From positions 303,169 to 367,168 of the forward strand of contig CBDFKK010000006.1 in NCBI GenBank assembly GCA_965248815.1: a DNA stretch of 64,000 nucleotides, given 5' to 3'. The stretch comes from CBDFKK01 sp965248815 (lineage in GTDB: Bacteria; Pseudomonadota; Alphaproteobacteria; SMXP01). Numbering within the stretch: position 1 is the first letter of the stretch; the number at the start of each line of letters is the position of its first letter. Made by a program: the position numbers and the translations under genes. This document shows, piece by piece, positions 55,655-64,000 of the stretch. Below the pieces are notes generated by a model. That model was not told where the DNA came from and did no database searches. It saw only the letters and a program-made list of their open reading frames with translations.

Positions 55655-56725
55655 TCATTCTGGAACGCTGCAGTCATTGACCGCGCAAATGGGGAAGGTA
55701 TCAGGAAATGCGACGACAAGACCTGCGCTCAAGGCGACCCAAACGAGAGACAGCGGCAAGAAAACCTTCCAACCGAGTCGCATAAGCTGATCGTATCGAT
55801 AGCGCGGTACCATCGCTTTCGCCATGGCAAACAAAAAGAAAAAGAAACAAACCTTCAGGGCGAACCAAATGACGCCGGGAACGGCGTAGAGAAATTCCAA
55901 TCTCGGAAAGACCGGAAGCCAGCCACCAAAGAACAAAATGGTCAACATGGAACACATCAAAACGATGTTGAGATACTCGCCAATCATAAAGAGCAGGTAC
56001 GGCGTCGACGAATATTCGACTTGATATCCGGCGACCAATTCGGACTCGGCTTCGGGCAAGTCGAACGGTGGCCGATTGGTTTCCGCCAGGGCCGAGACAA
56101 AAAAGACGACAAACATTGGAAACAGCCAGCTGACCGCAAAGCCAAGTAGTGGCCAATCTTTTTGTGCCATCACCACTTCTGAAAGATTTAATGAACCGAC
56201 GTGGACGAGAACCGCAACGATGACAAAACCGATGGAAACCTCATAGGACACCATCTGTGCTGCGGATCGCAGACCCCCCAAAAATGGATATTTCGAATTC
56301 GACGCCCATCCGCCCATAATGATGCCATACACACCGAGGGAAGAAATCGCAAAGATATAAAGAATGCCGACGTTAATATCGGCGATTACCCAGCCTTCTG
56401 CCACAGGCACAACTGCCCACGCGCCCATTGCAAGAATAAAAGTAACGAGCGGCGCAATAATAAAGACCGCCTTATTGGCGCCTGCGGGGATAACGATTTC
56501 TTTGAAAATAAATTTGAAAAAGTCGGCAAACGACTGTAGCAATCCAAAAGGCCCGACCACATTTGGGCCTCGCCGCAATTGCACGGCAGCCCATATCTTA
56601 CGGTCGGCGAGCAAAATGAAAGCCAAAGATACGAGAAGCACGATCATCATGATGAGAATCTGGATGAGCCACGCCACCGGGTAGCCCCAGAAATTTCCCA
56701 AGAGTTCTATAAAGAACTGTTCCAT
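55655..56725 (-). CDS. nuoH: NADH-quinone oxidoreductase subunit H
   Basis: Complex I membrane subunit forming the quinone-entry chamber with NuoB and NuoD. From the ATG at 56725 (MEQFFIELLGNFWG) the 356-residue, 8-9 span protein has LADRKIWAAVQLRRGPNVVGPFGLLQSFADFFK, the ETNRPPFDLPEAESELVAGYQVEYSS loop and RYRYDQLMRLGWK. The longer frame to 56797 runs into nuoG. Confidence 0.97.
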   Translation of the reverse strand: MEQFFIELLGNFWGYPVAWLIQILIMMIVLLVSLAFILLADRKIWAAVQLRRGPNVVGPFGLLQSFADFFKFIFKEIVIPAGANKAVFIIAPLVTFILAMGAWAVVPVAEGWVIADINVGILYIFAISSLGVYGIIMGGWASNSKYPFLGGLRSAAQMVSYEVSIGFVIVAVLVHVGSLNLSEVVMAQKDWPLLGFAVSWLFPMFVVFFVSALAETNRPPFDLPEAESELVAGYQVEYSSTPYLLFMIGEYLNIVLMCSMLTILFFGGWLPVFPRLEFLYAVPGVIWFALKVCFFFFLFAMAKAMVPRYRYDQLMRLGWKVFLPLSLVWVALSAGLVVAFPDTFPICAVNDCSVPE

Positions 56726-56739
56726 GACGCTCGGTGTTC

Positions 56740-58842
56740 CTAGCCCGCTTTCGCCGGCGCGTCTTCGCTTCGCCGCGCCCAATACATCGTGCTGCACTCG
56801 GCCATGATTTTTGAGGCTCGCGCAATTGGATTTGTGAGGTAAAAATCTGTAAGGGGAAGCTCGAAAGGAGCATCGAGCAACTGACCTGGCACGCCGATCT
56901 TTTGGGGATCAAATGACGCGGCGCTGCCGCCGCCGGGCGCGAAATCAATAGACCCCAGCACGGGCGTCTGTGATCTCATCACAATCCGCAATTGATCGAG
57001 ATTGTCATAGTCCAATGTCTGGCCGAGTGCACCGGAAAGGGCACGCACTATTGCCCAATCATCGCGAGCATCCCCCGGCGGATAGGCGGCGCGATTTCCG
57101 AGCTGTGCGCGGCCTTCCGTATTCACCCAAGTCGCATGTTTTTCTGTATAAGCCGCGCCCGGCAAAATGATGTCGGCGCGGTGTGCGCCCTGATCGCCGT
57201 GACTGCCTTGATACACAACAAATGCACCGCCCATATTTTCAGCAGCAATCTCGTCGGCGCCGAGTAGATATATAATGTCGATGTCTCCGGAACGGGCTCC
57301 AGCGACTATGTTTTCTACATCGCGGCCGCCCTCCTCGGGTACAAAACCGAGGTCAAGTCCGGCGACCCGCGCGGCGGCGGTATGCAATACGTTGAATCCA
57401 TTCCACCCATCGTCATTGCCGGAAGGCGCAACGATCATACCCGTTTTCTGAGCGATTTCGGCAGCGGCGGCCAAAACGGCCGCTCCGTCAGCGCGCGCCA
57501 GCGCTCCCATACCGAGGATGAGCATGGGCTGCTTGGCATTGCCCAAAGCTTGAGCAAAAGAATGAGCGCCGCCCGCAATTTCTTTCAGAGTCTGCGGTCC
57601 GGCCCCAATCCAATCGACGTCATAGGAGAGATCAACGCGCGGTCCGATGCCGGCAATCTTTACACCGCGGCCTAAATAGTTTTTTCGGATGCGAGCATTG
57701 ATAAGCGGCGCTTCCCAACGCGGGTTCGTACCGATTAGAAGTATGGCGTCGGCGTCTTCAACGCCAGCGATCGTCGTGTTGAAGAGGTAGCCTTCTCGGG
57801 GACCGGGTCCAATTTTTGCGCTATCCTGGCGACAGTCCAGATGGGGACTACCGATCTTACCCATCAGATCTTTGAGCGCATACATCGACTCCGCGCATGC
57901 TTGATCGCCTGCGATGGCGGCTATTCGATCAGGCACACTTTGTCTCACACGCATAGCGATCGTTTCAAACGCCTCTTGCCAAGATACCGGCAAAAGCTTG
58001 CCGCTTTTTCGGACATAGGGCGTGTCCAGCCGCTGGCTCCGCAGACCATCCCAAATGAAGCGAGTTCTGTCTGAAATCCATTCCTCGTTGATGTCTTCAT
58101 GAACCCGTGGCAGTACACGCATGACTTCGCGGCCACGGGCATCGACTCGAATGTTGGAACCAACGGCATCCATCGCATCAATGGTCTCCGTCTTGCGCAA
58201 TTCCCATGGACGTGCCGTAAACGCATAAGGCTTAGACGTCAGTGCACCAACAGGGCAAATATCAATTACGTTTCCGGAAAGCTCAGATGTCATTGATTCT
58301 TCGAGGTACGTCGTAATCTCCATGTCTTCGCCGCGTCCAATTGCACCAAGCTCCTCGACGCCGGTAATCTCCGCAGCAAAGCGAACGCACCTGGTACACT
58401 GGATGCACCGCGTCATAATCGTCTTGATTAGCGGGCCCATATACTTTTCATCAACCGCACGTTTGTTTTCGTCGTATCGGCTGCCGTCCGTACCGTAAGC
58501 CATGGCTTGATCTTGTAGATCGCATTCCCCGCCTTGGTCACAAATCGGGCAATCGAGCGGGTGATTGATGAGGAGAAATTCCATCACCCCTTCCCTCGCC
58601 TTCTTTACGAGCTTCGACTTGGTCAAAACAACCATGCCGTCAGCGGCAGTCATCGCGCACGAGGCGATTGGCTTCGGCGACTTTTCAAGTTCTACCAAAC
58701 ACATGCGGCAATTGCCCGCGATCGAAAGCCGCTCGTGATAGCAAAAGCGTGGAATTTCAGCGCCAGCTTCTTCACAAGCCTGCAGAACCGTTGTTCCCGG
58801 TACGACTTCGACGTCAATGCCATCAATGGTTAGTTTGGGCAT
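56740..58842 (-). CDS. nuoG: NADH-quinone oxidoreductase subunit G
   Basis: Largest peripheral-arm complex I subunit. The 700-residue protein has an N-terminal 2Fe-2S domain (RFCYHERLSIAGNCRMCLVE), the His/Cys cluster loop (PLDCPICDQGGECDLQDQA), a 4Fe-4S domain (CIQCTRCVRFAAEI) and a molybdopterin-oxidoreductase-like fold without cofactor. Its length fits alphaproteobacterial and mitochondrial forms rather than the longer E. coli one. Confidence 0.97.
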   Translation of the reverse strand: MPKLTIDGIDVEVVPGTTVLQACEEAGAEIPRFCYHERLSIAGNCRMCLVELEKSPKPIASCAMTAADGMVVLTKSKLVKKAREGVMEFLLINHPLDCPICDQGGECDLQDQAMAYGTDGSRYDENKRAVDEKYMGPLIKTIMTRCIQCTRCVRFAAEITGVEELGAIGRGEDMEITTYLEESMTSELSGNVIDICPVGALTSKPYAFTARPWELRKTETIDAMDAVGSNIRVDARGREVMRVLPRVHEDINEEWISDRTRFIWDGLRSQRLDTPYVRKSGKLLPVSWQEAFETIAMRVRQSVPDRIAAIAGDQACAESMYALKDLMGKIGSPHLDCRQDSAKIGPGPREGYLFNTTIAGVEDADAILLIGTNPRWEAPLINARIRKNYLGRGVKIAGIGPRVDLSYDVDWIGAGPQTLKEIAGGAHSFAQALGNAKQPMLILGMGALARADGAAVLAAAAEIAQKTGMIVAPSGNDDGWNGFNVLHTAAARVAGLDLGFVPEEGGRDVENIVAGARSGDIDIIYLLGADEIAAENMGGAFVVYQGSHGDQGAHRADIILPGAAYTEKHATWVNTEGRAQLGNRAAYPPGDARDDWAIVRALSGALGQTLDYDNLDQLRIVMRSQTPVLGSIDFAPGGGSAASFDPQKIGVPGQLLDAPFELPLTDFYLTNPIARASKIMAECSTMYWARRSEDAPAKAG

Positions 58843-58847
58843 AGTTT

Positions 58848-60149
58848 CTATTCCGCCGCCGCGCTGACCGGTATTGGCCGGTCGTTACGGTAAGTCTCAA
58901 TGCGTTCTTCAATTTCGTGGCGAAAATGCCGGATCAATCCTTGCACGGGCCAAGCTGCCGCGTCGCCAAGCGCGCAAATTGTGTGCCCTTCGACTTGGTT
59001 GGCCACGTCTAACAAAGTATCGATTTCAGAGGTCTTTGCTTCCCCCCGCACCATCCGTTCAAGAACACGCCACATCCAACCTGTTCCTTCACGGCACGGC
59101 GTGCACTGGCCGCACGACTCGTGTTTATAAAAATAAGAGATACGAGCAATCGCCTTTACGATATCGGTCGATTTATCCATCACAATAACAGCTGCAGTTC
59201 CCAAACCTGATTTCACTTCCTTAAGGGCGTCAAAATCCATCAGCACGGTATCGCATATATCTTTCGGCAAGAGCGGTACCGATGAACCGCCAGGTATGAC
59301 GGCCTTTAGATTATCCCAACCGCCCGGCACGCCGCCCGCGTGAGTTTCAATCAAAGTGCGTAAGGGAATGCTCATCTCTTCTTCGACATTGCACGGACTA
59401 TTCACGTGTCCGGAAATACAAAAAATTTTTGTTCCGGTATTGTTGGGACGGCCGAAGCTGGCAAACCAATCGGCACCGCGCCGAATGATGGTTGGGGCAA
59501 CGGCAATGCTCTCAACGTTATTTACAGTAGTCGGCGCGCCGTAAAGACCAACATTGGCCGGGAATGGCGGCTTCAGTCGGGGCTGGCCTTTCTTGCCTTC
59601 GAGGCTTTCGAGCAACGCCGTTTCTTCTCCACAGATATAGGCGCCAGCGCCATGGTGCACGTAGACGTCAAAATCCCAGCCACTGTTGCAGGCGTTCTTA
59701 CCCACAAGACCGGCGGCGTAAGCCTCATCGATGGCCGCCTGCAGCCGCTCGCGCTCTCGTATGTACTCGCCTCTGATATATATGTAGCAAGCGTGGGCGC
59801 GCATGGCGTAACTCGCCACCAAACAGCCCTCGACCAGCAGATGCGGATCGTGTCGCATGATGTCACGGTCCTTGCACGTTCCCGGCTCGGACTCGTCGGC
59901 GTTGACGACCAAATAGTGTGGCCGGCCGTCGGATTCCCTGGGCATGAAAGACCATTTGAGGCCCGTGGGAAAGCCGGCGCCGCCGCGACCGCGCAAACCG
60001 GATTCTTTGATCTGCTCGATAATCCAGTCTTGGCCCATCGCGATTAAATCGGCGGTGCCATTCCAAGCTCCGCGGCTGCGAGCCGCCTCCAAACGCCAGT
60101 CCTGGAGGCCGTAGAGATTAGTAAAAATGCGATCCTTGTCTTCGAGCAT
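58848..60149 (-). CDS. nuoF: NADH-quinone oxidoreductase subunit F
   Basis: NADH- and FMN-binding subunit where electrons enter complex I. The 433-residue protein has the glycine-rich NADH/FMN site LRGRGGAGFPTGLKW, YICGEETALLESLEGKKGQPR and the 4Fe-4S motif ESCGQCTPCREGT with the fourth Cys in HTICALGD. Its ATG overlaps the nuoE stop by one base (TGATG). Confidence 0.97.
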   Translation of the reverse strand: MLEDKDRIFTNLYGLQDWRLEAARSRGAWNGTADLIAMGQDWIIEQIKESGLRGRGGAGFPTGLKWSFMPRESDGRPHYLVVNADESEPGTCKDRDIMRHDPHLLVEGCLVASYAMRAHACYIYIRGEYIRERERLQAAIDEAYAAGLVGKNACNSGWDFDVYVHHGAGAYICGEETALLESLEGKKGQPRLKPPFPANVGLYGAPTTVNNVESIAVAPTIIRRGADWFASFGRPNNTGTKIFCISGHVNSPCNVEEEMSIPLRTLIETHAGGVPGGWDNLKAVIPGGSSVPLLPKDICDTVLMDFDALKEVKSGLGTAAVIVMDKSTDIVKAIARISYFYKHESCGQCTPCREGTGWMWRVLERMVRGEAKTSEIDTLLDVANQVEGHTICALGDAAAWPVQGLIRHFRHEIEERIETYRNDRPIPVSAAAE

Positions 60150-60826
60150 CAGTCTTGCCTCTGCTCGGAAACTTTGCCGCCGCGATCTTTGAAATTCACC
60201 GGTGCGGCAGCAACTTGCGGGTCATAGATCGATTGTTCCGTCAGCGTCGTCGATCCGCTCTGGGGCTCAGATGATGTTCGCGACCTTGCGGAACCCGGTT
60301 TTGGCATATGCCCTCTGCGGATTTCATCCAGCAGTGAAAGAAGACTTTTGCCATCCAAGTCCTCATAGAAATCGTCGTTAATTTGCACCATCGGTGCATT
60401 CACGCAGGCGCCAAGGCATTCAACTTCGGTCCAAGTAAACAGCCCGTCCTCTGACGTCGACCCTATCGGACCGATTTGTTCGTTGCAGACCTTCTTAAGA
60501 TCGTCGGCGCCACGGAGCCAGCAAGGCGTAGTTCCGCAGAGCTGAACGTGGAAACGGCCGATCGGTTTCAAATTGAACATGGTGTAAAACGTGGCGACCT
60601 CGTAAACTCGGATGTAGGGCATGCCGAGCATGTCGGCAATAACGCGCATGGCAGGTTCACTCACCCAACTACTGTTTTGCCGCTGCGCTTGCCACAACAA
60701 AGGAATTACGGCGCTTCGCTCTTTGCCCTGCGGATATTTTGCAATTTCCTTTTTTGCCCACTCCAGATTATCAGTTGTGAATTCGAAGTTCTCGGGCTGG
60801 TCGGGAGATAGACGTCGCGCACTCAT
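60149..60826 (-). CDS. nuoE: NADH-quinone oxidoreductase subunit E
   Basis: Thioredoxin-fold subunit with the N1a 2Fe-2S cluster, paired with NuoF. The 225-residue protein has ligands in QLCGTTPCWLRGA and EVECLGACVNAPMVQIND. The C-terminal 55 residues are polar and low in complexity (GSARSRTSSEPQSGSTTL), a variable tail seen in related organisms. It overlaps nuoD by 4 bp. Confidence 0.96.
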   Translation of the reverse strand: MSARRLSPDQPENFEFTTDNLEWAKKEIAKYPQGKERSAVIPLLWQAQRQNSSWVSEPAMRVIADMLGMPYIRVYEVATFYTMFNLKPIGRFHVQLCGTTPCWLRGADDLKKVCNEQIGPIGSTSEDGLFTWTEVECLGACVNAPMVQINDDFYEDLDGKSLLSLLDEIRRGHMPKPGSARSRTSSEPQSGSTTLTEQSIYDPQVAAAPVNFKDRGGKVSEQRQD

Positions 60827-62010
60827 CTATCAATTTCTCCAAACACGATGTCCAATGACCCGATGATCGCCGATACGTCCGCTAACATGTGTCCTTTGCA
60901 CATGTCGTCCATAGCTTGCAAATGAGGAAATCCGGGTGCGCGAATTTTGCAGCGATAGGGCTTATTTGATCCGTCCGAAACCAAATAGACCCCGAATTCG
61001 CCCTTCGGCGCTTCCACGGCCGCATACACTTCGCCTTCCGGCACATGAAACCCTTCAGTATACAGCTTAAAATGATGGATGAGGGCTTCCATTGAATTTT
61101 TCATTTCGGACCGGCGCGGCGGTGCAACCTTTCCGTCGGTAGATAGCACGGGACCTTCGGGCATCTTTTCAATGCATTGCTTCATAATCGAAATGCTTTG
61201 CTGCATTTCTTCCATGCGTACCAAATAGCGATCGTAGCAATCCCCATGTTTACCGATGGGAATATCGAATTCGAGATCGTTGTAGCATTCATAAGGTTGA
61301 GAGCGACGCAGATCCCACGCCACACCCGAACCGCGCACCATCACGCCGGAGAAACCCCAAGCGAATGCCTCCTCGACGCTGACCACGCCAATATCGACAT
61401 TGCGCTGTTTGAAAATCCGGTTGTCCGTCACAAGCTGTTCGATGTCGCCCATAACTTTAGGGAAGGTCTCACAAAACTCTAAAATGTCTTCCGCAAGGCC
61501 CGCAGGCATGTCTTGATGAACACCTCCTGGGCGAAAAAAGGCTGCATGAAGACGCGAGCCGGAAATGCGCTCGTAGAAAATCATGAGCTTTTCGCGTTCT
61601 TCGAACCCCCATAATGGCGGCGTTAGCGCGCCCACATCCATGGCTTGCGTGGTCACATTCAAAATATGAGACAAGATCCGGCCGATCTCTGAAAACAGAA
61701 CGCGGATATATTGTGCGCGTGGCGGTACCTCCAGGTCCAATAATTTTTCGATCGCGAGCGCAAAGGCATGCTCCTGATTCATCGGCGCTACATAATCAAG
61801 CCGGTCGAAATACGGGACGGCCTGCAAATAGGTCTTGTGTTCGATGAGCTTCTCGGTGCCCCGATGGAGCAAACCAATATGGGGGTCGACACGTTCGACA
61901 ACCTCCCCGTCGAGCTCCAACACGAGTCTCAATACACCATGGGCCGCAGGATGTTGCGGGCCGAAATTAAGACTGATATTGCGGATTTGAGATTCGGCCA
62001 TTGCGCTCAC
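60823..62010 (-). CDS. nuoD: NADH-quinone oxidoreductase subunit D
   Basis: 49-kDa-type subunit that forms the quinone site with NuoB. The 395-residue protein has NFGPQHPAAHGVLRLVLEL, the quinone-site His of that motif, LDYVAPMNQEHAFALAIEKLL and a C-terminal DIVFGEIDR. The GTG at 62010 overlaps the nuoC stop (GTGA); the ATG at 62001 is the alternative. Confidence 0.97.
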   Translation of the reverse strand: MSAMAESQIRNISLNFGPQHPAAHGVLRLVLELDGEVVERVDPHIGLLHRGTEKLIEHKTYLQAVPYFDRLDYVAPMNQEHAFALAIEKLLDLEVPPRAQYIRVLFSEIGRILSHILNVTTQAMDVGALTPPLWGFEEREKLMIFYERISGSRLHAAFFRPGGVHQDMPAGLAEDILEFCETFPKVMGDIEQLVTDNRIFKQRNVDIGVVSVEEAFAWGFSGVMVRGSGVAWDLRRSQPYECYNDLEFDIPIGKHGDCYDRYLVRMEEMQQSISIMKQCIEKMPEGPVLSTDGKVAPPRRSEMKNSMEALIHHFKLYTEGFHVPEGEVYAAVEAPKGEFGVYLVSDGSNKPYRCKIRAPGFPHLQAMDDMCKGHMLADVSAIIGSLDIVFGEIDR

Positions 62011-62636
62011 GCACCCTCTTCTTTTTTAGGGTCCGCCTCGGCCTTTTCGTCACCCGGTAGAATGTATTCGGCGCCCTCCCAGGGGCTCATGAAGTCAAAG
62101 CTGCGAAACTCTTGGGTCAATGAAACCGGCTCGTAAACAACGCGCTTTTCTTCCTCGTCGTAGCGCACTTCCAAATGGCCAGTGAGTGGAAAGTCTTTTC
62201 TGAGGGGGTGGCCCTGAAAGCCATAATCGGTCAGCAGTCGGCGTAAGTCTGGATGGTCAGAAAATAGAATGCCGTAGAGGTCAAATGCTTCCCGCTCAAA
62301 CCAATTTGCTGCAGGAAATACTTCAACGGAGCTTGGAACCGGCGTTTCTTCGTCGGTCGATAGTTTAATTCGAATACGCTGGTTCTGGTGCAAACTTAGA
62401 AGGTGGTAGACCACTTCAAACCGTTGGGCCCGGTTCGGATAGTCAACGCCGCAAATGTCGATGAGAACTGCAAACCGGCATGTCGGATCGTCTCGCAAGA
62501 AGCTCAGCACAGTCTTGATCTGATCCGGCCGGACCAACAGCGTCAGCTCGCCGTACTCAACTCTAACCTCGAGGATTTCTTGGTCGAGTGAAGAGGCGAT
62601 GTGCTCTCCCAAATCTGTAAGTGCCTCTTCGTCCAT
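62007..62636 (-). CDS. nuoC: NADH-quinone oxidoreductase subunit C
   Basis: 30-kDa-type peripheral-arm subunit. The 209-residue protein carries the family signature ERE-AFDLYGILFSDHPDLRRLLTDYGF and GHPLRKDFPLTG, then YDEEEKRVVYEPVSLTQEFR. It is separate from nuoD, not fused as in E. coli. It lies 21 bp after nuoB. Confidence 0.97.
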   Translation of the reverse strand: MDEEALTDLGEHIASSLDQEILEVRVEYGELTLLVRPDQIKTVLSFLRDDPTCRFAVLIDICGVDYPNRAQRFEVVYHLLSLHQNQRIRIKLSTDEETPVPSSVEVFPAANWFEREAFDLYGILFSDHPDLRRLLTDYGFQGHPLRKDFPLTGHLEVRYDEEEKRVVYEPVSLTQEFRSFDFMSPWEGAEYILPGDEKAEADPKKEEGA

Positions 62637-62657
62637 GCCTTGTCCAGACCGGTTCGT

Positions 62658-63203
62658 TTACCGGGTGATATTGCCGTCGCGGCGGATTTTCTTCTGTAAA
62701 AGCAGAATGCCGTAAACCAGCGCTTCCGCAGTTGGCGGACAACCGGGAACGTAAACATCCACAGGCACAATTCGATCGCATCCTCGTACGACGGAATAAG
62801 AATAATGATAGTAGCCGCCGCCGTTGGCGCACGATCCCATGGAAATCACATAACGCGGCTCGGGCATTTGGTCATAGACCTTACGCATGGCCGGCGCCAT
62901 TTTGTTGGTGAGTGTGCCCGCCACAATCATGACATCAGATTGTCGGGGTGAGGCGCGGGGCGCAAAGCCGAACCGCTCGACATCATAACGCGGCATCGAA
63001 GCCTGCATCATTTCTACCGCGCAACACGCCAAGCCAAAAGTCATCCACATCAAAGAGCCCGTGCGCGCCCAAGTAACCAAATCGTCTGCTTGCGCGACGA
63101 GGAATCCTTTGTCGGCCAATTCGTCCGATAGGGTCTCGACGAAAGGATCGTCCGGGATGTTTGAGGGCGGCATTACTAGGCCTGCGGGCTTTGTCACTCC
63201 CAT
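62658..63203 (-). CDS. nuoB: NADH-quinone oxidoreductase subunit B
   Basis: Carries the terminal 4Fe-4S cluster N2 that reduces quinone. From the ATG at 63203 the 181-residue protein has the tandem Cys motif GLACCAVEMMQ, GSCANGGGYYHYSYSVVRGC and VPGCPPTAEAL. The ATG overlaps the nuoA end by 10 bp; the longer frame (63224) starts with a non-ATG codon further inside nuoA. Confidence 0.96.
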   Translation of the reverse strand: MGVTKPAGLVMPPSNIPDDPFVETLSDELADKGFLVAQADDLVTWARTGSLMWMTFGLACCAVEMMQASMPRYDVERFGFAPRASPRQSDVMIVAGTLTNKMAPAMRKVYDQMPEPRYVISMGSCANGGGYYHYSYSVVRGCDRIVPVDVYVPGCPPTAEALVYGILLLQKKIRRDGNITR

Positions 63204-63580
63204 TCCAATGCCCCCTTCTTCCACTCATAGACAAAACCCACGGTCAGAACGCCCAAAAACACCATGATCGACCAATAGCCAAACCAACCGATGTTTTTCA
63301 GCGAAATAACCATGGGAAAAAGAAAGGCAACTTCCAGGTCAAAAATGATGAAGAGAATGGCAACCAAATAGAACCGCACATCGAATTTCATGCGCGCATC
63401 GTCAAACGCATTAAAGCCGCACTCGTAGGCAGAAACCTTCTCCGGATCGGGATTCGAAGGCGCGATCAGCCACGCGGCTAGGAGGAAGCCGATGCCAAGG
63501 GCGGCCGCCAAAGCAAAGAACAAGATGATCGGCAGGTATTCGAGGAGATATGGCTGCCACTCGACCAGTGTTTCATTCAT
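63194..63580 (-). CDS. nuoA: NADH-quinone oxidoreductase subunit A
   Basis: Three-span complex I membrane subunit and first gene of the operon. The 128-residue protein has YLPIILFFALAAALGIGFLL, the conserved loop DPEKVSAYECGFNAFDDARMKFDVRFYLVAILFIIFDLEVAFLFP with the quinone-channel Cys, and a third span. Fourteen nuo genes follow in the order A-B-C-D-E-F-G-H-I-J-K-L-M-N. Confidence 0.97.
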   Translation of the reverse strand: MNETLVEWQPYLLEYLPIILFFALAAALGIGFLLAAWLIAPSNPDPEKVSAYECGFNAFDDARMKFDVRFYLVAILFIIFDLEVAFLFPMVISLKNIGWFGYWSIMVFLGVLTVGFVYEWKKGALEWE

Positions 63581-63903
63581 CTCTGGGCCCCGATACGGCC
63601 GGACGCTTGTCGCTAAGTCGTGGCCGCCTTGAGAATCAACGCTCTAAAAGTCGCCGCAAACCTATGCCGGAGGGCACCGTGTTGCAACGCAAAAGCGACC
63701 GTTTCCCGACTCTGATTAGAACTATTCTCAGGACCGAGACGTTTCAAGGAGCAGTGACGCTATTTGAGATCGTCCTGGGCAAAAAGGGCTGCGGCAATTC
63801 GCCTTACCGATTGCTGAGGACCGATCCATTAGCTACTGTTTTTCTTCGACTTTCCCAGGTCCATAGCGCGTAAATTGGACCGAGTGGAAGATTTGGAGGG
63901 GTC
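63581..63903. other. Divergent intergenic region upstream of nuoA
   Basis: This 323-bp region separates nuoA (minus) from the next gene (plus) and should hold the promoter of the nuo operon and that of the downstream gene. I see no RNA gene, no repeat and no convincing protein frame; the longest open frame on the plus strand has unremarkable, non-protein-like composition. No regulator site could be assigned. Confidence 0.5.
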
Positions 63904-64000
63904 ATGAGCATCGTAATCAAACAACTCATCTTGGTCGTCATCCTGTGGCTCATCAATGCCGCATCGGAAATGCGCAAGGTTGGCCCGCCTACGGCGGTGA
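63904..64000 (+). CDS. Start of an unidentified membrane-associated protein, cut by window end
   Basis: An ATG at 63904 follows a strong GGAGGGG ribosome binding site. The 32 visible residues begin MSIVIKQLILVVILWLINAA, a membrane span or signal anchor, and continue SEMRKVGPPTAV. There is too little to name a family. It is divergent from the nuo operon. Confidence 0.6.
   Translation, partial: MSIVIKQLILVVILWLINAASEMRKVGPPTAV

Noticed and set aside
63550..63873. Plus-strand open frame of 107 codons upstream of the last gene
   Set aside because: It starts inside nuoA, has no family resemblance and no ribosome binding site, and ends before the strong start at 63904.

Overview
The window is chromosomal DNA of moderate GC content (a little above 50% by eye) from an alphaproteobacterium. 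The gene order is the conserved alphaproteobacterial one: pyrG-secG-tpiA, ppiD/trp/moaC-moeA/lexA, comEC, gltX-gltA, then a long run on the minus strand covering the lpx/bam/rseP/dxr/cdsA/uppS/frr/pyrH/tsf/rpsB block, dnaE, lolD-lolC-proS, rnj, coaX, birA and a complete nuo operon. The LexA operators are of the alphaproteobacterial GTTC-N7-GTTC type. I cannot place it at family level; no rRNA or tRNA gene and no CRISPR array was seen.

Layout. 1-3.6 kb (minus): pyrG (cut by the window edge), secG, a degenerate receiver-domain protein and tpiA. 3.7-13.6 kb (plus): ppiD-trpE, then trpG-trpD-trpC-moaC-moeA, then lexA behind its own SOS promoter. A broken divergent polysaccharide deacetylase gene lies on the opposite strand between trpE and trpG and splits the tryptophan genes. 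13.6-19 kb (minus): comEC, interrupted by two nearly identical 1513-bp IS3-type elements; removing both elements and one copy of each target duplication restores a 783-codon frame. 19.1-21.9 kb (plus): gltX and gltA. 21.9-37 kb (minus): lipid A synthesis (lpxB, lpxI, lpxA, fabZ, lpxD), outer-membrane assembly (ompH/skp, bamA), rseP, dxr, cdsA, uppS, frr, pyrH, tsf and rpsB. 37.2-44.3 kb (minus): dnaE, a previously unlisted 40-residue membrane-protein gene, lolD, lolC and proS. 44.5-49 kb (minus): a small secreted protein, a DUF1467-type membrane protein, methylmalonyl-CoA epimerase, ribonuclease J, coaX and birA. 49-63.6 kb (minus): nuoN to nuoA, all 14 complex I genes. The window ends in the first codons of an unidentified plus-strand gene.

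How it works together. Most of the window is housekeeping: envelope biogenesis, translation, replication, tryptophan and molybdopterin synthesis, and respiration, in tightly packed operons with many 1-4 bp start/stop overlaps. The most interesting item is the small gene between lolD and dnaE (40816-40938). It has a strong ribosome binding site, a TTGACA -35 element and two perfect LexA operators, and encodes a single-span membrane microprotein. This is the pattern of an SOS-induced division inhibitor of the Caulobacter SidA kind. The second theme is gene decay: comEC (two IS insertions) and the deacetylase (a 19-bp tandem duplication plus a one-base frameshift) are both recent, still reconstructable losses.
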